Source: Treponema sp. (GTDB taxonomy: Bacteria > Spirochaetota > Spirochaetia > Treponematales > Treponemataceae). Taken from it: a stretch of DNA of 5,080 nt. Below are positions 1-5,080 of this stretch, piece by piece. Location: assembly GCA_003455655.1 (NCBI GenBank), contig DMQP01000099.1, forward strand, positions 1-5,080, in the 5' to 3' direction. The position numbers and the translations under genes were made by a program. Each line of letters opens with the position of its first letter. Within the stretch, counting starts at the first letter, position 1. The notes under the pieces are model-generated. The model was not told where the DNA came from. It made no database searches and saw only the letters and a list, made by a program, of their open reading frames with translations.

Positions 1-19
1 AACTTATGCGTTTTGTACA

Positions 20-2128
20 TCAGACTTTGAACAAGTCAATCTGATCTCCAATCTTAGAAATTGAAGCTTGTACGGTTTGAGAAATGGTTCCCAAAGTAGC
101 ACCGGTTTCGTTAATTTTGCGAGCACCAGCTGCCATTTCTTCCATGCTTAGCTTCATGCTTTCGGTAACGTCTTGCAGAATGCTCATTTCTTTCATAACA
201 TGTTCGTTCTGTGCAGACATGTCTTTAGAAGAACGCTGAACTTCTACGGTACTGTCATTCATTGCGCGTAGAGCTTCGCTAATTTGTTTAGAACCAGAGT
301 TCTGTTCTTCCATAGCGGATTTAATCTGAATAACCAGTTCGTCGGTTTCTTTGATTTTGTTGTTAACTTCAACAAATGCCTGACTTGATTCATTTGAAGC
401 AGCAACAACTTCTTCGATTGAAGTTTTAATGTTGTTAAGCTGATCACCAATGGTGCGTGACTGTTCTGCAGAAGTTTCTGAAAGTTTACGAATTTCGTCT
501 GCAACAACAGAGAATCCCTTACCAGCTTCACCAGCGTGTGCAGCTTCGATTGCGGCGTTCATAGCGAGCAAGTTTGTTTGTTCTGCAATACTTGAAATAG
601 CAAGGTTAGCTTCTTGCAACATCTGTGACTGGCTTTCAATCTGTTTGATACGATCGTTAACATCCTGCTGTTTGTTAAAGCCCATCTGTGCGTTGTTAGA
701 CAGCATACCGAATGAACTTGCCATTTTTTCAACAGAGTTGTTTACAGACATAATGTTGCCAACCATTTCTTCTACAGCAGCAGAAGCTTGTGTTACGCCA
801 GCAGACTGAGATTCAATCATGTCGTCAAGTTGTCTGATGTTTGCAGAAATGCTCTGAACTGCCTGTGCGGTTTGGTTAACTGATTCACCCTGGTTGGTAA
901 TCTGACTGTGAATGCCTTCGATGTTAGCAATAATTTGTGTAATTGAACTAACGGCATCTTCTGTTGCTCTTGAAAGATCAATACCTGCGGCACTCAGATC
1001 TGATTTTGAATCTTTAACTTCGGAAACAATCTTCTGCAATTTGTCACAGAAAGCGTCGAAGCTAATAACCAACTGACCAATTTCGTCACGAATAAAGAGC
1101 TTACAACGCTTGGTAAGATCTGCTTCACCGGTTTCCATATCTTTGAGTGTGTTGGTAACGTTAGCAATACGCCACATAAGCCAGCGTACAAAGAAGTAAG
1201 ATGAAATAATAAGGATAAGAGACAGAGCAATAACAACAGGAACTGTCCAAGAAATAATGTTTCCTGTAATTACATTTACTGTTTCCATTGACTTTGCAAT
1301 GAATACCATACCAGTTACAGTTCCGTCTGAACCTTTCAGAGGCTGGTAGATAGACATGTACTTTTGACCGTTGATTACATTGTCTCCATGGAATGCTTCT
1401 CCACGACCTAATACCTGATTAACAATAAGCTGATTGTCCAGTAAAGTTCCTACCAGTGGTTTTCCGTCTGCATCTTTGAGCGTAGTTGAAATGCGCAAGT
1501 TGTCTCTGAAAACAGTTGCTTCTGACTTGTAAGAAGTTTGCAGAAGGTTTACCAACTCACCGTTAGAAAGATCATAACCTACAACAACACAGCCTGAACG
1601 AGCGTTGTTAACAAAGATAGGAGCTGAAGCCATTGCACAGTAGGCAAGATCTCCAAAGGGTTCAAAAGAAGTTGTGCGGTTGCCACGAAGACCTTCGCGA
1701 ACAACTGCATTGCCAGAAACTTTTTCGCCAGGTTTAACGCCAACACCAGCTAAAACGGTTCCCGATTCATCAACAAAGCACAAAAGCTGAACTTCAATGT
1801 TTGTTGCGTAAGTGTTTGCAAGACGCTGCAAATTTGCTGTGTCGCCACTTCCAAAAGCGTTAGTAATTTCTTGATTACGAGTAAGCAGATATGCGAACTG
1901 TTTAGTGCTTCCTGCCCAATCGTCTACAGTAACAACTGCACCATCGCCTGCTGCTTCCAGTGTTTCGCGTATATCTTCTCTAACGAATCTTCCAGAAAGC
2001 ATGATACAAAGTACAGCTACAGATATGGTTGCAAAGAAAACTGCCAGTGCAATAATGGTCAGCAACTTTGTTTTGATCTGTATATCCTTTTTAGGGTTTA
2101 CTTCAAAACGATCTAGTTCTTTTGCCAT
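20..2128 (-). CDS. Methyl-accepting chemotaxis protein with double-Cache sensor
   Basis: This is a transmembrane chemoreceptor of 702 residues that should sense a small molecule outside the inner membrane and control CheA/CheW. In order it shows a short cytoplasmic N-terminus, TM1 at about 21-43, an extracytoplasmic region at about 44-290, TM2 at about 291-314, a HAMP domain at about 315-369 (with DEIGQL), and a long coiled-coil signalling domain to the C-terminus. The extracytoplasmic region looks like two Cache folds. The second has the RISTTL...DGKPLVGT and GQKYMSIYQPL pattern of Cache_3-Cache_2 sensors. The hairpin tip at about 514-551 (IAEQTNLLAMNAAIEAAHAG onward) is the conserved CheA/CheW contact. 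Methylation-type Glu pairs are seen near 453-454, 572-573 and 663-664. There is no NWETF-like tail. I chose the ATG at 2128 because GAGGAG lies 9 nt upstream; the same frame stays open to an ATG at 2218, but that extension overlaps plsC and spoils the N-terminus. The ligand cannot be told from sequence. Confidence 0.96.
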   Translation of the reverse strand: MAKELDRFEVNPKKDIQIKTKLLTIIALAVFFATISVAVLCIMLSGRFVREDIRETLEAAGDGAVVTVDDWAGSTKQFAYLLTRNQEITNAFGSGDTANLQRLANTYATNIEVQLLCFVDESGTVLAGVGVKPGEKVSGNAVVREGLRGNRTTSFEPFGDLAYCAMASAPIFVNNARSGCVVVGYDLSNGELVNLLQTSYKSEATVFRDNLRISTTLKDADGKPLVGTLLDNQLIVNQVLGRGEAFHGDNVINGQKYMSIYQPLKGSDGTVTGMVFIAKSMETVNVITGNIISWTVPVVIALSLILIISSYFFVRWLMWRIANVTNTLKDMETGEADLTKRCKLFIRDEIGQLVISFDAFCDKLQKIVSEVKDSKSDLSAAGIDLSRATEDAVSSITQIIANIEGIHSQITNQGESVNQTAQAVQSISANIRQLDDMIESQSAGVTQASAAVEEMVGNIMSVNNSVEKMASSFGMLSNNAQMGFNKQQDVNDRIKQIESQSQMLQEANLAISSIAEQTNLLAMNAAIEAAHAGEAGKGFSVVADEIRKLSETSAEQSRTIGDQLNNIKTSIEEVVAASNESSQAFVEVNNKIKETDELVIQIKSAMEEQNSGSKQISEALRAMNDSTVEVQRSSKDMSAQNEHVMKEMSILQDVTESMKLSMEEMAAGARKINETGATLGTISQTVQASISKIGDQIDLFKV

Positions 2129-2137
2129 GAATAGAAA

Positions 2138-2143
2138 CTCCTC
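2138..2143 (-). promoter_or_regulatory. Ribosome binding site deciding the chemoreceptor start
   Basis: On the minus strand GAGGAG ends 9 nt before the ATG at 2128. It is the reason for preferring this start over the in-frame ATG 90 nt further upstream at 2218, which lies inside the end of plsC. Confidence 0.8.
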
Positions 2144-2149
2144 GAGTTT

Positions 2150-2178
2150 ATTGTACCATAATGTATAGAAAATGTCTA
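2150..2178 (-). promoter_or_regulatory. Sigma-70-like promoter for the chemoreceptor gene
   Basis: On the minus strand TAGACA (2173-2178, 5 of 6 to consensus) and TACAAT (2150-2155, 5 of 6) are separated by exactly 17 bp. Transcription would start near 2142-2143, at the 5' edge of the Shine-Dalgarno sequence, giving a leader of only about 15 nt. The element fits between the plsC stop and the chemoreceptor start, so the gene can be expressed independently of plsC. No FliA-type (TAAA-N15-GCCGATAA) flagellar promoter is seen here. Confidence 0.5.
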
Positions 2179-2186
2179 ACAGTATT

Positions 2187-2927
2187 TTAAGAATTCTGGT
2201 TTTGTTGCAGAGAAGCAATTTTCTGAATGATTCGTCGGCGGACTTCTTCTGCTATTTCGCGGGTAGCCATATCTTTGTATTGGTCATATGTAAGGGGGGG
2301 TAAAAAGTGTACTTGCGTGGTTACTTTACGCAAGGAATTTTGTCCAAAAGGTTTCCAGCTGTCTATAAGTGCGACTGGCACTATAGGACATTTTGCGCGA
2401 ATGGCACATTTGAATGAACCAGGCTTAAATTCTTTTAAGTCAGTGCGACCTCGTCTAAAGTCTTTGAGGCTGTAGCCACCTTCGGGAAAAAGAATGTAAC
2501 GCTTTCCTTGGGTAACGTTTTCGCTTATTTTGAAAAAACTTTCTACCTGAGTGCGAGGGCTTGTTCGGTCAAGGCGTGTTCCGTCTAAAACCGTCATAAG
2601 TTGGGTTGCAAGTGGTAAGTGGCTGCGTTTTGCATCCATAACAACCGTAAGAGGCTTGTCGTGTTCGGTAATAATGCCAACTGCATCGTACTTTCCCTGA
2701 TGGTTGGGGTACATGACATAACCGCCCGTTTGGGGAAGGTTTTCTGTTCCTGAACTAATGGTTATGATTCGTGCATTGCGCTTTAAGGTTTCGGCGTATT
2801 TGCGAATAAAGGCATAGCGTTCTTCTTCGGTGTATTTGGAAAAATGAACTTTAATATAGTGAGCCCGCAGTAAGAAAATAATTGCAGAGGGAATGGAAAT
2901 AATGACTGCGAAAATAATCCTTAACAT
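2187..2927 (-). CDS. PlsC-family lysophospholipid acyltransferase (1-acyl-sn-glycerol-3-phosphate acyltransferase-like)
   Basis: The 246-residue product belongs to the PlsC/LPLAT family, which moves an acyl chain onto the sn-2 position of lysophosphatidate or a related lysolipid during membrane phospholipid synthesis. It has a hydrophobic N-terminal segment (about 3-20) that should hold it in the inner membrane. The four family motifs are in order: NHQGKYD at 75-81 (catalytic His76 and Asp81 in the HX4D arrangement), GTRLDR at 116-121, FPEGGYS at 147-153, and VPVAL at 183-187. Motif I has Gly-Lys-Tyr and motif III Gly-Gly-Tyr where many PlsC proteins carry Ser-containing and EGTR sequences, so the substrate may differ from lysophosphatidate. 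Its length is normal for the family. AAAGG lies 7 nt before the ATG. It follows the unknown gene by 65 bp and precedes the chemoreceptor by 58 bp, with no terminator visible on either side. The family is certain; the exact substrate is not. Confidence 0.92.
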   Translation of the reverse strand: MLRIIFAVIISIPSAIIFLLRAHYIKVHFSKYTEEERYAFIRKYAETLKRNARIITISSGTENLPQTGGYVMYPNHQGKYDAVGIITEHDKPLTVVMDAKRSHLPLATQLMTVLDGTRLDRTSPRTQVESFFKISENVTQGKRYILFPEGGYSLKDFRRGRTDLKEFKPGSFKCAIRAKCPIVPVALIDSWKPFGQNSLRKVTTQVHFLPPLTYDQYKDMATREIAEEVRRRIIQKIASLQQNQNS

Positions 2928-2943
2928 ACGGATACCTTTGTGT

Positions 2944-2972
2944 AAGATAGCAAATTTACTATCGAGTGTAAA
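2944..2972 (-). promoter_or_regulatory. Sigma-70-like promoter for plsC-like gene
   Basis: On the minus strand TTTACA (2967-2972, 5 of 6) and TATCTT (2944-2949, 4 of 6) are 17 bp apart. The predicted start near 2937 leaves a leader of only about 10 nt and would fall inside the AAAGG ribosome binding site, so the real start may be slightly upstream or the promoter may be fortuitous. Two inverted repeats overlap it, which makes repression at this point plausible. Confidence 0.4.
2946..2963. repeat. 18-bp near-palindrome in the promoter spacer (candidate operator)
   Basis: GATAGCAAATTTACTATC reads the same on both strands at 16 of 18 positions; only the sixth position and its partner differ. 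It fills most of the gap between the predicted -35 and -10 boxes of the plsC-like gene and overlaps the -10. A dimeric repressor bound here would block RNA polymerase. No known regulator motif is recognised. With 5-bp outer arms and no U-tract it is a poor candidate for a transcription terminator. Confidence 0.5.
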
Positions 2973-2987
2973 TACAAGTACTTTACA
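2967..2987. repeat. Inverted repeat TGTAAA-N9-TTTACA over the -35 box
   Basis: Two perfect 6-bp arms (2967-2972 and 2982-2987) flank a 9-bp centre. An 8-bp perfect palindrome, AAGTACTT (2976-2983), lies between and overlaps the second arm. One arm is the predicted -35 box of the plsC-like gene. Placed beside the 2946-2963 palindrome it gives a compact two-site control region. It could also form a weak hairpin just after the upstream gene's stop codon, but lacks a following run of T. Confidence 0.45.
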
Positions 2988-2992
2988 GCTCT

Positions 2993-3535
2993 TTATTCCT
3001 TTTGGGGATAAAAGTGTGAAAGAACAATGGTACGAATTCGTTTTTCGCGAGGACTTTCGGTGTATTCATCAAGGGAAAGAAAAACAAGCTTTGTACTGCC
3101 ATCTATTTTTTGCAGTTGGGGAAGAAGGCCCTTTATGTTGCTTTCTTTTTCGAACCAAATCTGCAAGTAAATAAATTCTCCTCCAGTAACATAGCGGTTT
3201 TTTTGTGTAAGCGGACAGGCTATGTCTGCATGTTGAATGTAGGTTTCGCGGTTTCCACAGCTTGTGTTTAGTTCATTAAGAGCAAGGTGCAGTTTACAGG
3301 CCGTTAACAGTTGCTGCTGGTCATCGACTGTTTCTTGGTCTTGTGGCTTGAGGAACTTTTGGTATGTGTCAATGCACTGTTTTTCGAAAGCTTGGTCGTT
3401 TTGAATAATGTGTTGCTGCAGGCTGGGTTTAGTGTAGAGCGGTTTTGCCCGTTCTGCTTCACCCGATGCCACAAAGCGTTCCATTTGTTTTGCAAAAGAA
3501 CTAAAAGCTTCTTGTGCACTCTGTTTTTGTTCCAT
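2993..3535 (-). CDS. Conserved-looking protein of unknown function
   Basis: I do not recognise this 180-residue protein. It has no signal peptide or membrane segment and should be cytoplasmic. The first half is Gln/Glu/Lys-rich and looks helical (residues about 1-90). The second half has alternating hydrophobic stretches that suggest beta strands, such as EFIYLQIWFEK near 120-130, KLVFLSL near 149-155 and IRTIVLSHF near 167-175. Four Cys residues (54, 80, 93, 107) are scattered and do not form a clear metal-binding pattern. The start ATG lies 15 bp after the PilZ gene's stop. An AAGGA at 3548-3552 overlaps that stop codon but sits 12 nt from the ATG, which is rather long. The spacing argues for co-transcription and possibly translational coupling with the PilZ gene. 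That the ORF is real is supported by position, strand and length; function is open. Confidence 0.78.
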   Translation of the reverse strand: MEQKQSAQEAFSSFAKQMERFVASGEAERAKPLYTKPSLQQHIIQNDQAFEKQCIDTYQKFLKPQDQETVDDQQQLLTACKLHLALNELNTSCGNRETYIQHADIACPLTQKNRYVTGGEFIYLQIWFEKESNIKGLLPQLQKIDGSTKLVFLSLDEYTESPREKRIRTIVLSHFYPQKE

Positions 3536-3550
3536 TAGTATAGCCTGTCC

Positions 3551-4426
3551 TTATGCGTAGGGATTTTTTGCTCGAAACTGTTTGCCTGTTGCGATAAACA
3601 GCTGTTGTAGCATGTTCAACTCTCGTTCCGTTACCATTTGATACAGTGTTTCAAGCACTGCTTCCCGATTGTCTGCATCTAGACCGCTTGCTCCTCCACG
3701 CTGACAGAATGAAAAAACATAGAGTTTGCCAGCGGGGGTTGAGCGTTCAGACAAAAGTACTGCGTCTGAAGTTATGAGTGTTCCTTCAACATTAAGTGCA
3801 ATTGAAGCAATTTTTTCATAACAGGCAAGCGGTGTGTCTTGTTCCAAACGACAAGAAAAATAGTCAATGCTTATGTCGTTTAAGTGCCCGTTAAAGGCTT
3901 GCCCTCGGGTAAAAAAGCTGACAGTACTCCATTCTGAACAGTTAGCGCGGAAGTTCTTTCGCCTTTCTGACGCCTGTTTTTCCCGAAGTGCGGTGATTAT
4001 GCGGTTGAGGTTTTCGTTCATGTTGTCTGAAAGGGGCATGCAGCAGTCTGTTGCTCCCAAAAGCGGATCGTATTGTGCTTCCAATTCATTGTTTTGTTCC
4101 GATGAACCTCGGTCTGCATACAAAATGGTAAGCGACATTTGACTACTTAAGGATTCTTGCAATTTTGACACATAGTCTTTCCACGAAGGTTTTGGTTCCG
4201 GGGCATCAATATAAAGAAAAATATCTGAATTGACATAGCGGGAACACAAGAGTTCGATTTTTTTGGTAAGAGGGCAAATATCATCATCTGAAATCGAGTA
4301 TGCTTCAAAGCCTGAAGCAAGCAGTGTTTCAGGAAATGCGGCTGGTAAAAGAGCCGGCGCGAGTCCTATAAAAAATGTTTTTCGGCCAATAATAACCTCT
4401 GGCTCTCGCAACGCAGATATATGCAT
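3551..4426 (-). CDS. Divergent PilZ-domain protein with receiver-like N-terminal half
   Basis: The 291-residue product appears to have two parts. Residues about 8-150 show alternating hydrophobic strands and helices (VIIGRKTFFIG, DIFLYID, SLTILYAD, ending in a helix at about 135-153) that resemble a degenerate response-regulator or Rossmann-like fold. Residues about 154-245 resemble PilZ, the c-di-GMP-binding beta barrel: RKNFR at 156-160 matches the RxxxR motif, and D184-I-S186 matches the start of [D/N]xSxxG. The closing Gly is replaced by Tyr189, so binding may be altered. A helical tail (about 253-280) follows. No signal peptide or membrane helix is seen. It is the first of the minus-strand genes, 15 bp ahead of the unknown gene. 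The ATG at 4426 has no Shine-Dalgarno sequence and lies about 3 nt from the predicted transcription start. By family it should be a c-di-GMP effector in motility or envelope control. The PilZ call is good but not certain; the receiver-like call is tentative. Confidence 0.75.
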   Translation of the reverse strand: MHISALREPEVIIGRKTFFIGLAPALLPAAFPETLLASGFEAYSISDDDICPLTKKIELLCSRYVNSDIFLYIDAPEPKPSWKDYVSKLQESLSSQMSLTILYADRGSSEQNNELEAQYDPLLGATDCCMPLSDNMNENLNRIITALREKQASERRKNFRANCSEWSTVSFFTRGQAFNGHLNDISIDYFSCRLEQDTPLACYEKIASIALNVEGTLITSDAVLLSERSTPAGKLYVFSFCQRGGASGLDADNREAVLETLYQMVTERELNMLQQLFIATGKQFRAKNPYA

Positions 4427-4435
4427 TATATAGTA

Positions 4436-4464
4436 ATGATATGCGACATATTTCTAATTGTCAA
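4436..4464 (-). promoter_or_regulatory. Strong sigma-70-like promoter for the PilZ gene
   Basis: On the minus strand a perfect TTGACA (4459-4464) and TATCAT (4436-4441, 5 of 6) are separated by 17 bp. This is the best sigma-70-type promoter in the window. The start would be at the A of 4429, three bases before the ATG at 4424-4426. The -35 box overlaps one of the GTCAAAT repeats, so a protein bound to those repeats could affect this gene as well as hsp20. A second -10-like TATAAT at 4425-4430 overlaps the ATG but has no matching -35. Confidence 0.6.
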
Positions 4465-4541
4465 ATTTTTTGTCCTAAAGGGGAACTTTTGGTCAGCTTA
4501 GTCCAAATTTGAGTCAAAATTTCCGGCTGATAGGTCAAAAT
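4460..4541 (+). repeat. Phased GTC(A/C)AAAT-like repeats, candidate activator-binding region
   Basis: Six related copies begin at 4460 (GTCAAATT), 4472 (GTCCTAAA), 4492 (GTCAGCTT), 4501 (GTCCAAAT), 4513 (GTCAAAAT) and 4534 (GTCAAAAT). The copies at 4472, 4492, 4513 and 4534 are 20, 21 and 21 bp apart, close to two helical turns; those at 4460 and 4501 are 41 bp apart. They lie about 95-170 bp upstream of the sigma-54 promoter, the usual range for enhancer sites. The three weaker copies may be chance in AT-rich DNA. Confidence 0.4.
4474..4492. repeat. Short imperfect inverted repeat
   Basis: CCTAAAG (4474-4480) and CTTTTGG (4486-4492) pair at 6 of 7 positions around a 5-bp centre. It sits within the phased-repeat region between the two divergent promoters. 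No known site is recognised. Confidence 0.3.
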
Positions 4542-4546
4542 GACTC
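4511..4546. repeat. Inverted repeat GAGTCA-N24-TGACTC
   Basis: Perfect 6-bp arms at 4511-4516 and 4541-4546 enclose the two best GTCAAAAT direct repeats (4513-4520 and 4534-4541). The combination of direct and inverted symmetry on one side of the hsp20 promoter suggests a bound multimeric regulator. It is not the CIRCE heat-shock operator. Confidence 0.4.
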
Positions 4547-4582
4547 ACTTTTCTTTTGTTCAAACTTTTTGGCTTAGAATTT

Positions 4583-4596
4583 GTTCTTTTTTGAAC
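4583..4596. repeat. GTTC-T6-GAAC inverted repeat
   Basis: Arms GTTC (4583-4586) and GAAC (4593-4596) surround six T residues, about 35 bp before the -24 element. It is near a GTTCAAAC at 4558-4565 with the same half-site. Together with the T-tract at 4616-4623 it may act as a bend or protein site between enhancer and promoter. This is weak evidence. Confidence 0.25.
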
Positions 4597-4629
4597 GAAA
4601 TTAAGGACTTTTTGCTTTTTTTTAGAACT

Positions 4630-4645
4630 TGGCACAGAATCTGCT
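4630..4645 (+). promoter_or_regulatory. Sigma-54 (-24/-12) promoter for hsp20
   Basis: TGGCACAGAATCTGCT matches the RpoN consensus TGGCACG-N4-TTGCW, with GG at 4631-4632 and GC at 4643-4644 separated by exactly 10 bp. Transcription should start near 4656, leaving a leader of about 30 nt. An activator ATPase would be required, in line with the repeats upstream. An overlapping weak sigma-70 alternative (TTGGCA 4629-4634, 16 bp, TATTAG 4651-4656) cannot be excluded but matches its consensus less well. Confidence 0.7.
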
Positions 4646-4673
4646 ATATATATTAGTGAAAATCAAAGACTAT

Positions 4674-4678
4674 GGAGG
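4674..4678 (+). promoter_or_regulatory. Ribosome binding site of hsp20
   Basis: A GGAGG core stands 7 nt before the ATG at 4686, fixing the start of the small heat-shock protein. It is the strongest Shine-Dalgarno sequence in the window and contrasts with the missing one on the divergent PilZ gene. Confidence 0.85.
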
Positions 4679-4685
4679 TACTAAA

Positions 4686-5080
4686 ATGAACGAACTTTCA
4701 CTTCTTAACTCACTGTTTGACAACGGATGCTTTAGCGTACCGGAACTGTGCGGTCGCAATTCGGGAATCCTTCCCAAAGTCGATGTCAAAGAACTCAAGG
4801 ATGCCTATGTTCTTGACATGGATATGCCTGGAAAAACCGAAAGTGATGTCGACATTAGCCTCAAAGACAATGTTTTGACCATTGCGTCAGTTGTTAATGA
4901 ATCTGCAGAGAAAAAGGCTGAAAAAGAAGCCGAAAAGACAGACTGGCTTTTGCATGAACGCCGTATAACCGAATTTAGCCGCAGTTTTACCCTCCCCAAA
5001 GACATTGATTCTGAAGCAATCAATGCTAGTGTTAAAAACGGCGTGCTGACGGTTACCATTCCACGCAAAGCAGCTCCTGC
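4686..5080 (+). CDS. Hsp20-family small heat-shock protein (3' end cut by window edge)
   Basis: This is an ATP-independent chaperone that holds unfolding proteins in large cytoplasmic oligomers for later refolding. 131 codons are visible and the frame stays open to the window edge. After an N-terminal arm (about 1-29) comes an alpha-crystallin domain (about 30-128). It has the typical YVLDMDMPG near 41-49, a beta-strand pair DVDISLKDNVLTIAS, the ERR...FSRSFTLP segment at 91-104, and the hallmark A-x3-NGVL at 114-121, followed by TVTIPRK. A Lys/Glu-rich stretch (about 72-84) fills the dimerisation loop. The C-terminal tail, where the IxI oligomerisation motif would be, lies just beyond or at the edge. 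Family proteins are usually 130-160 residues, so little is missing. It diverges from the PilZ gene and has a sigma-54-type promoter rather than a CIRCE operator, which is unusual for a heat-shock gene. Confidence 0.95.
   Translation, partial: MNELSLLNSLFDNGCFSVPELCGRNSGILPKVDVKELKDAYVLDMDMPGKTESDVDISLKDNVLTIASVVNESAEKKAEKEAEKTDWLLHERRITEFSRSFTLPKDIDSEAINASVKNGVLTVTIPRKAAP

Noticed and set aside
450..809. Plus-strand open frame opposite the chemoreceptor signalling domain
   Set aside because: It lies antisense to the most conserved part of the receptor and its product has no recognisable domain; low stop frequency there is explained by the real gene.
2129..2218. Longer N-terminus of the chemoreceptor starting at the ATG at 2218
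   Set aside because: It overlaps the end of the plsC-like gene, has no evident ribosome binding site, and would place an extra 30 residues before a normal receptor N-terminus; the ATG at 2128 has GAGGAG 9 nt upstream.
2928..2992. Rho-independent terminator after the unknown gene
   Set aside because: The inverted repeats are AT-rich with 5-6-bp arms and no run of T follows on the minus strand, so a control region is the better reading.
2893..3174. Plus-strand open frame spanning the gap between the unknown gene and the plsC-like gene
   Set aside because: No ribosome binding site and no recognisable protein features; it overlaps two better-supported minus-strand genes and their control region.
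3311..3538. Plus-strand open frame opposite the unknown gene
   Set aside because: Entirely antisense to the 180-residue gene, with a Cys/Leu/Phe-rich product typical of a shadow frame and no start signals.
4511..4546. CIRCE (HrcA) heat-shock operator upstream of hsp20
   Set aside because: The arms GAGTCA/TGACTC with a 24-bp gap do not match TTAGCACTC-N9-GAGTGCTAA in sequence or spacing.
4587..4623. T-rich tracts as a terminator for a plus-strand transcript
   Set aside because: No gene ends upstream on the plus strand and there is no GC-rich stem before the T runs.
4805..5068. Minus-strand open frame opposite hsp20
   Set aside because: Antisense to a clear alpha-crystallin domain and without start signals.

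Overview
This window looks like a chromosomal piece from a motile, chemotactic, Gram-negative-type bacterium, most plausibly a Treponema-like spirochaete. That placement is an inference from moderate GC content, a long Cache-type chemoreceptor without a C-terminal pentapeptide tether, and a PilZ protein with a receiver-like front half. No rRNA or marker gene is present to settle it. No mobile element, CRISPR array, tRNA or rRNA is visible.

Layout. Four genes lie on the minus strand, reading right to left. First is a divergent PilZ-domain protein (3551-4426). A 180-residue protein of unknown function (2993-3535) follows it by 15 bp. Next, after a 65-bp gap, is a PlsC-like lysophospholipid acyltransferase (2187-2927). 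Last, after a 58-bp gap, is a double-Cache methyl-accepting chemotaxis protein (20-2128). On the plus strand, diverging from the PilZ gene, is a small heat-shock protein of the Hsp20 family (4686 to beyond the right edge).

Regulation. The 259-bp divergent spacer (4427-4685) is the most information-rich part. Hsp20 has a strong match to a sigma-54 (-24/-12) promoter. Upstream of it lie six GTC(A/C)AAAT-like repeats, four of them 20-21 bp apart, plus short inverted repeats: the arrangement expected of an enhancer for a sigma-54 activator. Facing the other way is a TTGACA-N17-TATCAT promoter. Its predicted start is only about 3 nt before the PilZ gene's ATG, and that ATG has no Shine-Dalgarno sequence, which suggests a leaderless mRNA. 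The gap before plsC holds another sigma-70-like promoter overlapped by two inverted repeats, and the gap before the chemoreceptor holds a third promoter.

How the genes may work together. A c-di-GMP-type (PilZ) protein, a membrane-lipid acyltransferase and a chemoreceptor read in one direction with no clear terminators between them. They may be partly co-transcribed, with internal promoters allowing separate control. The link to Hsp20 is only a shared control region. Functional cooperation between these genes is inference.
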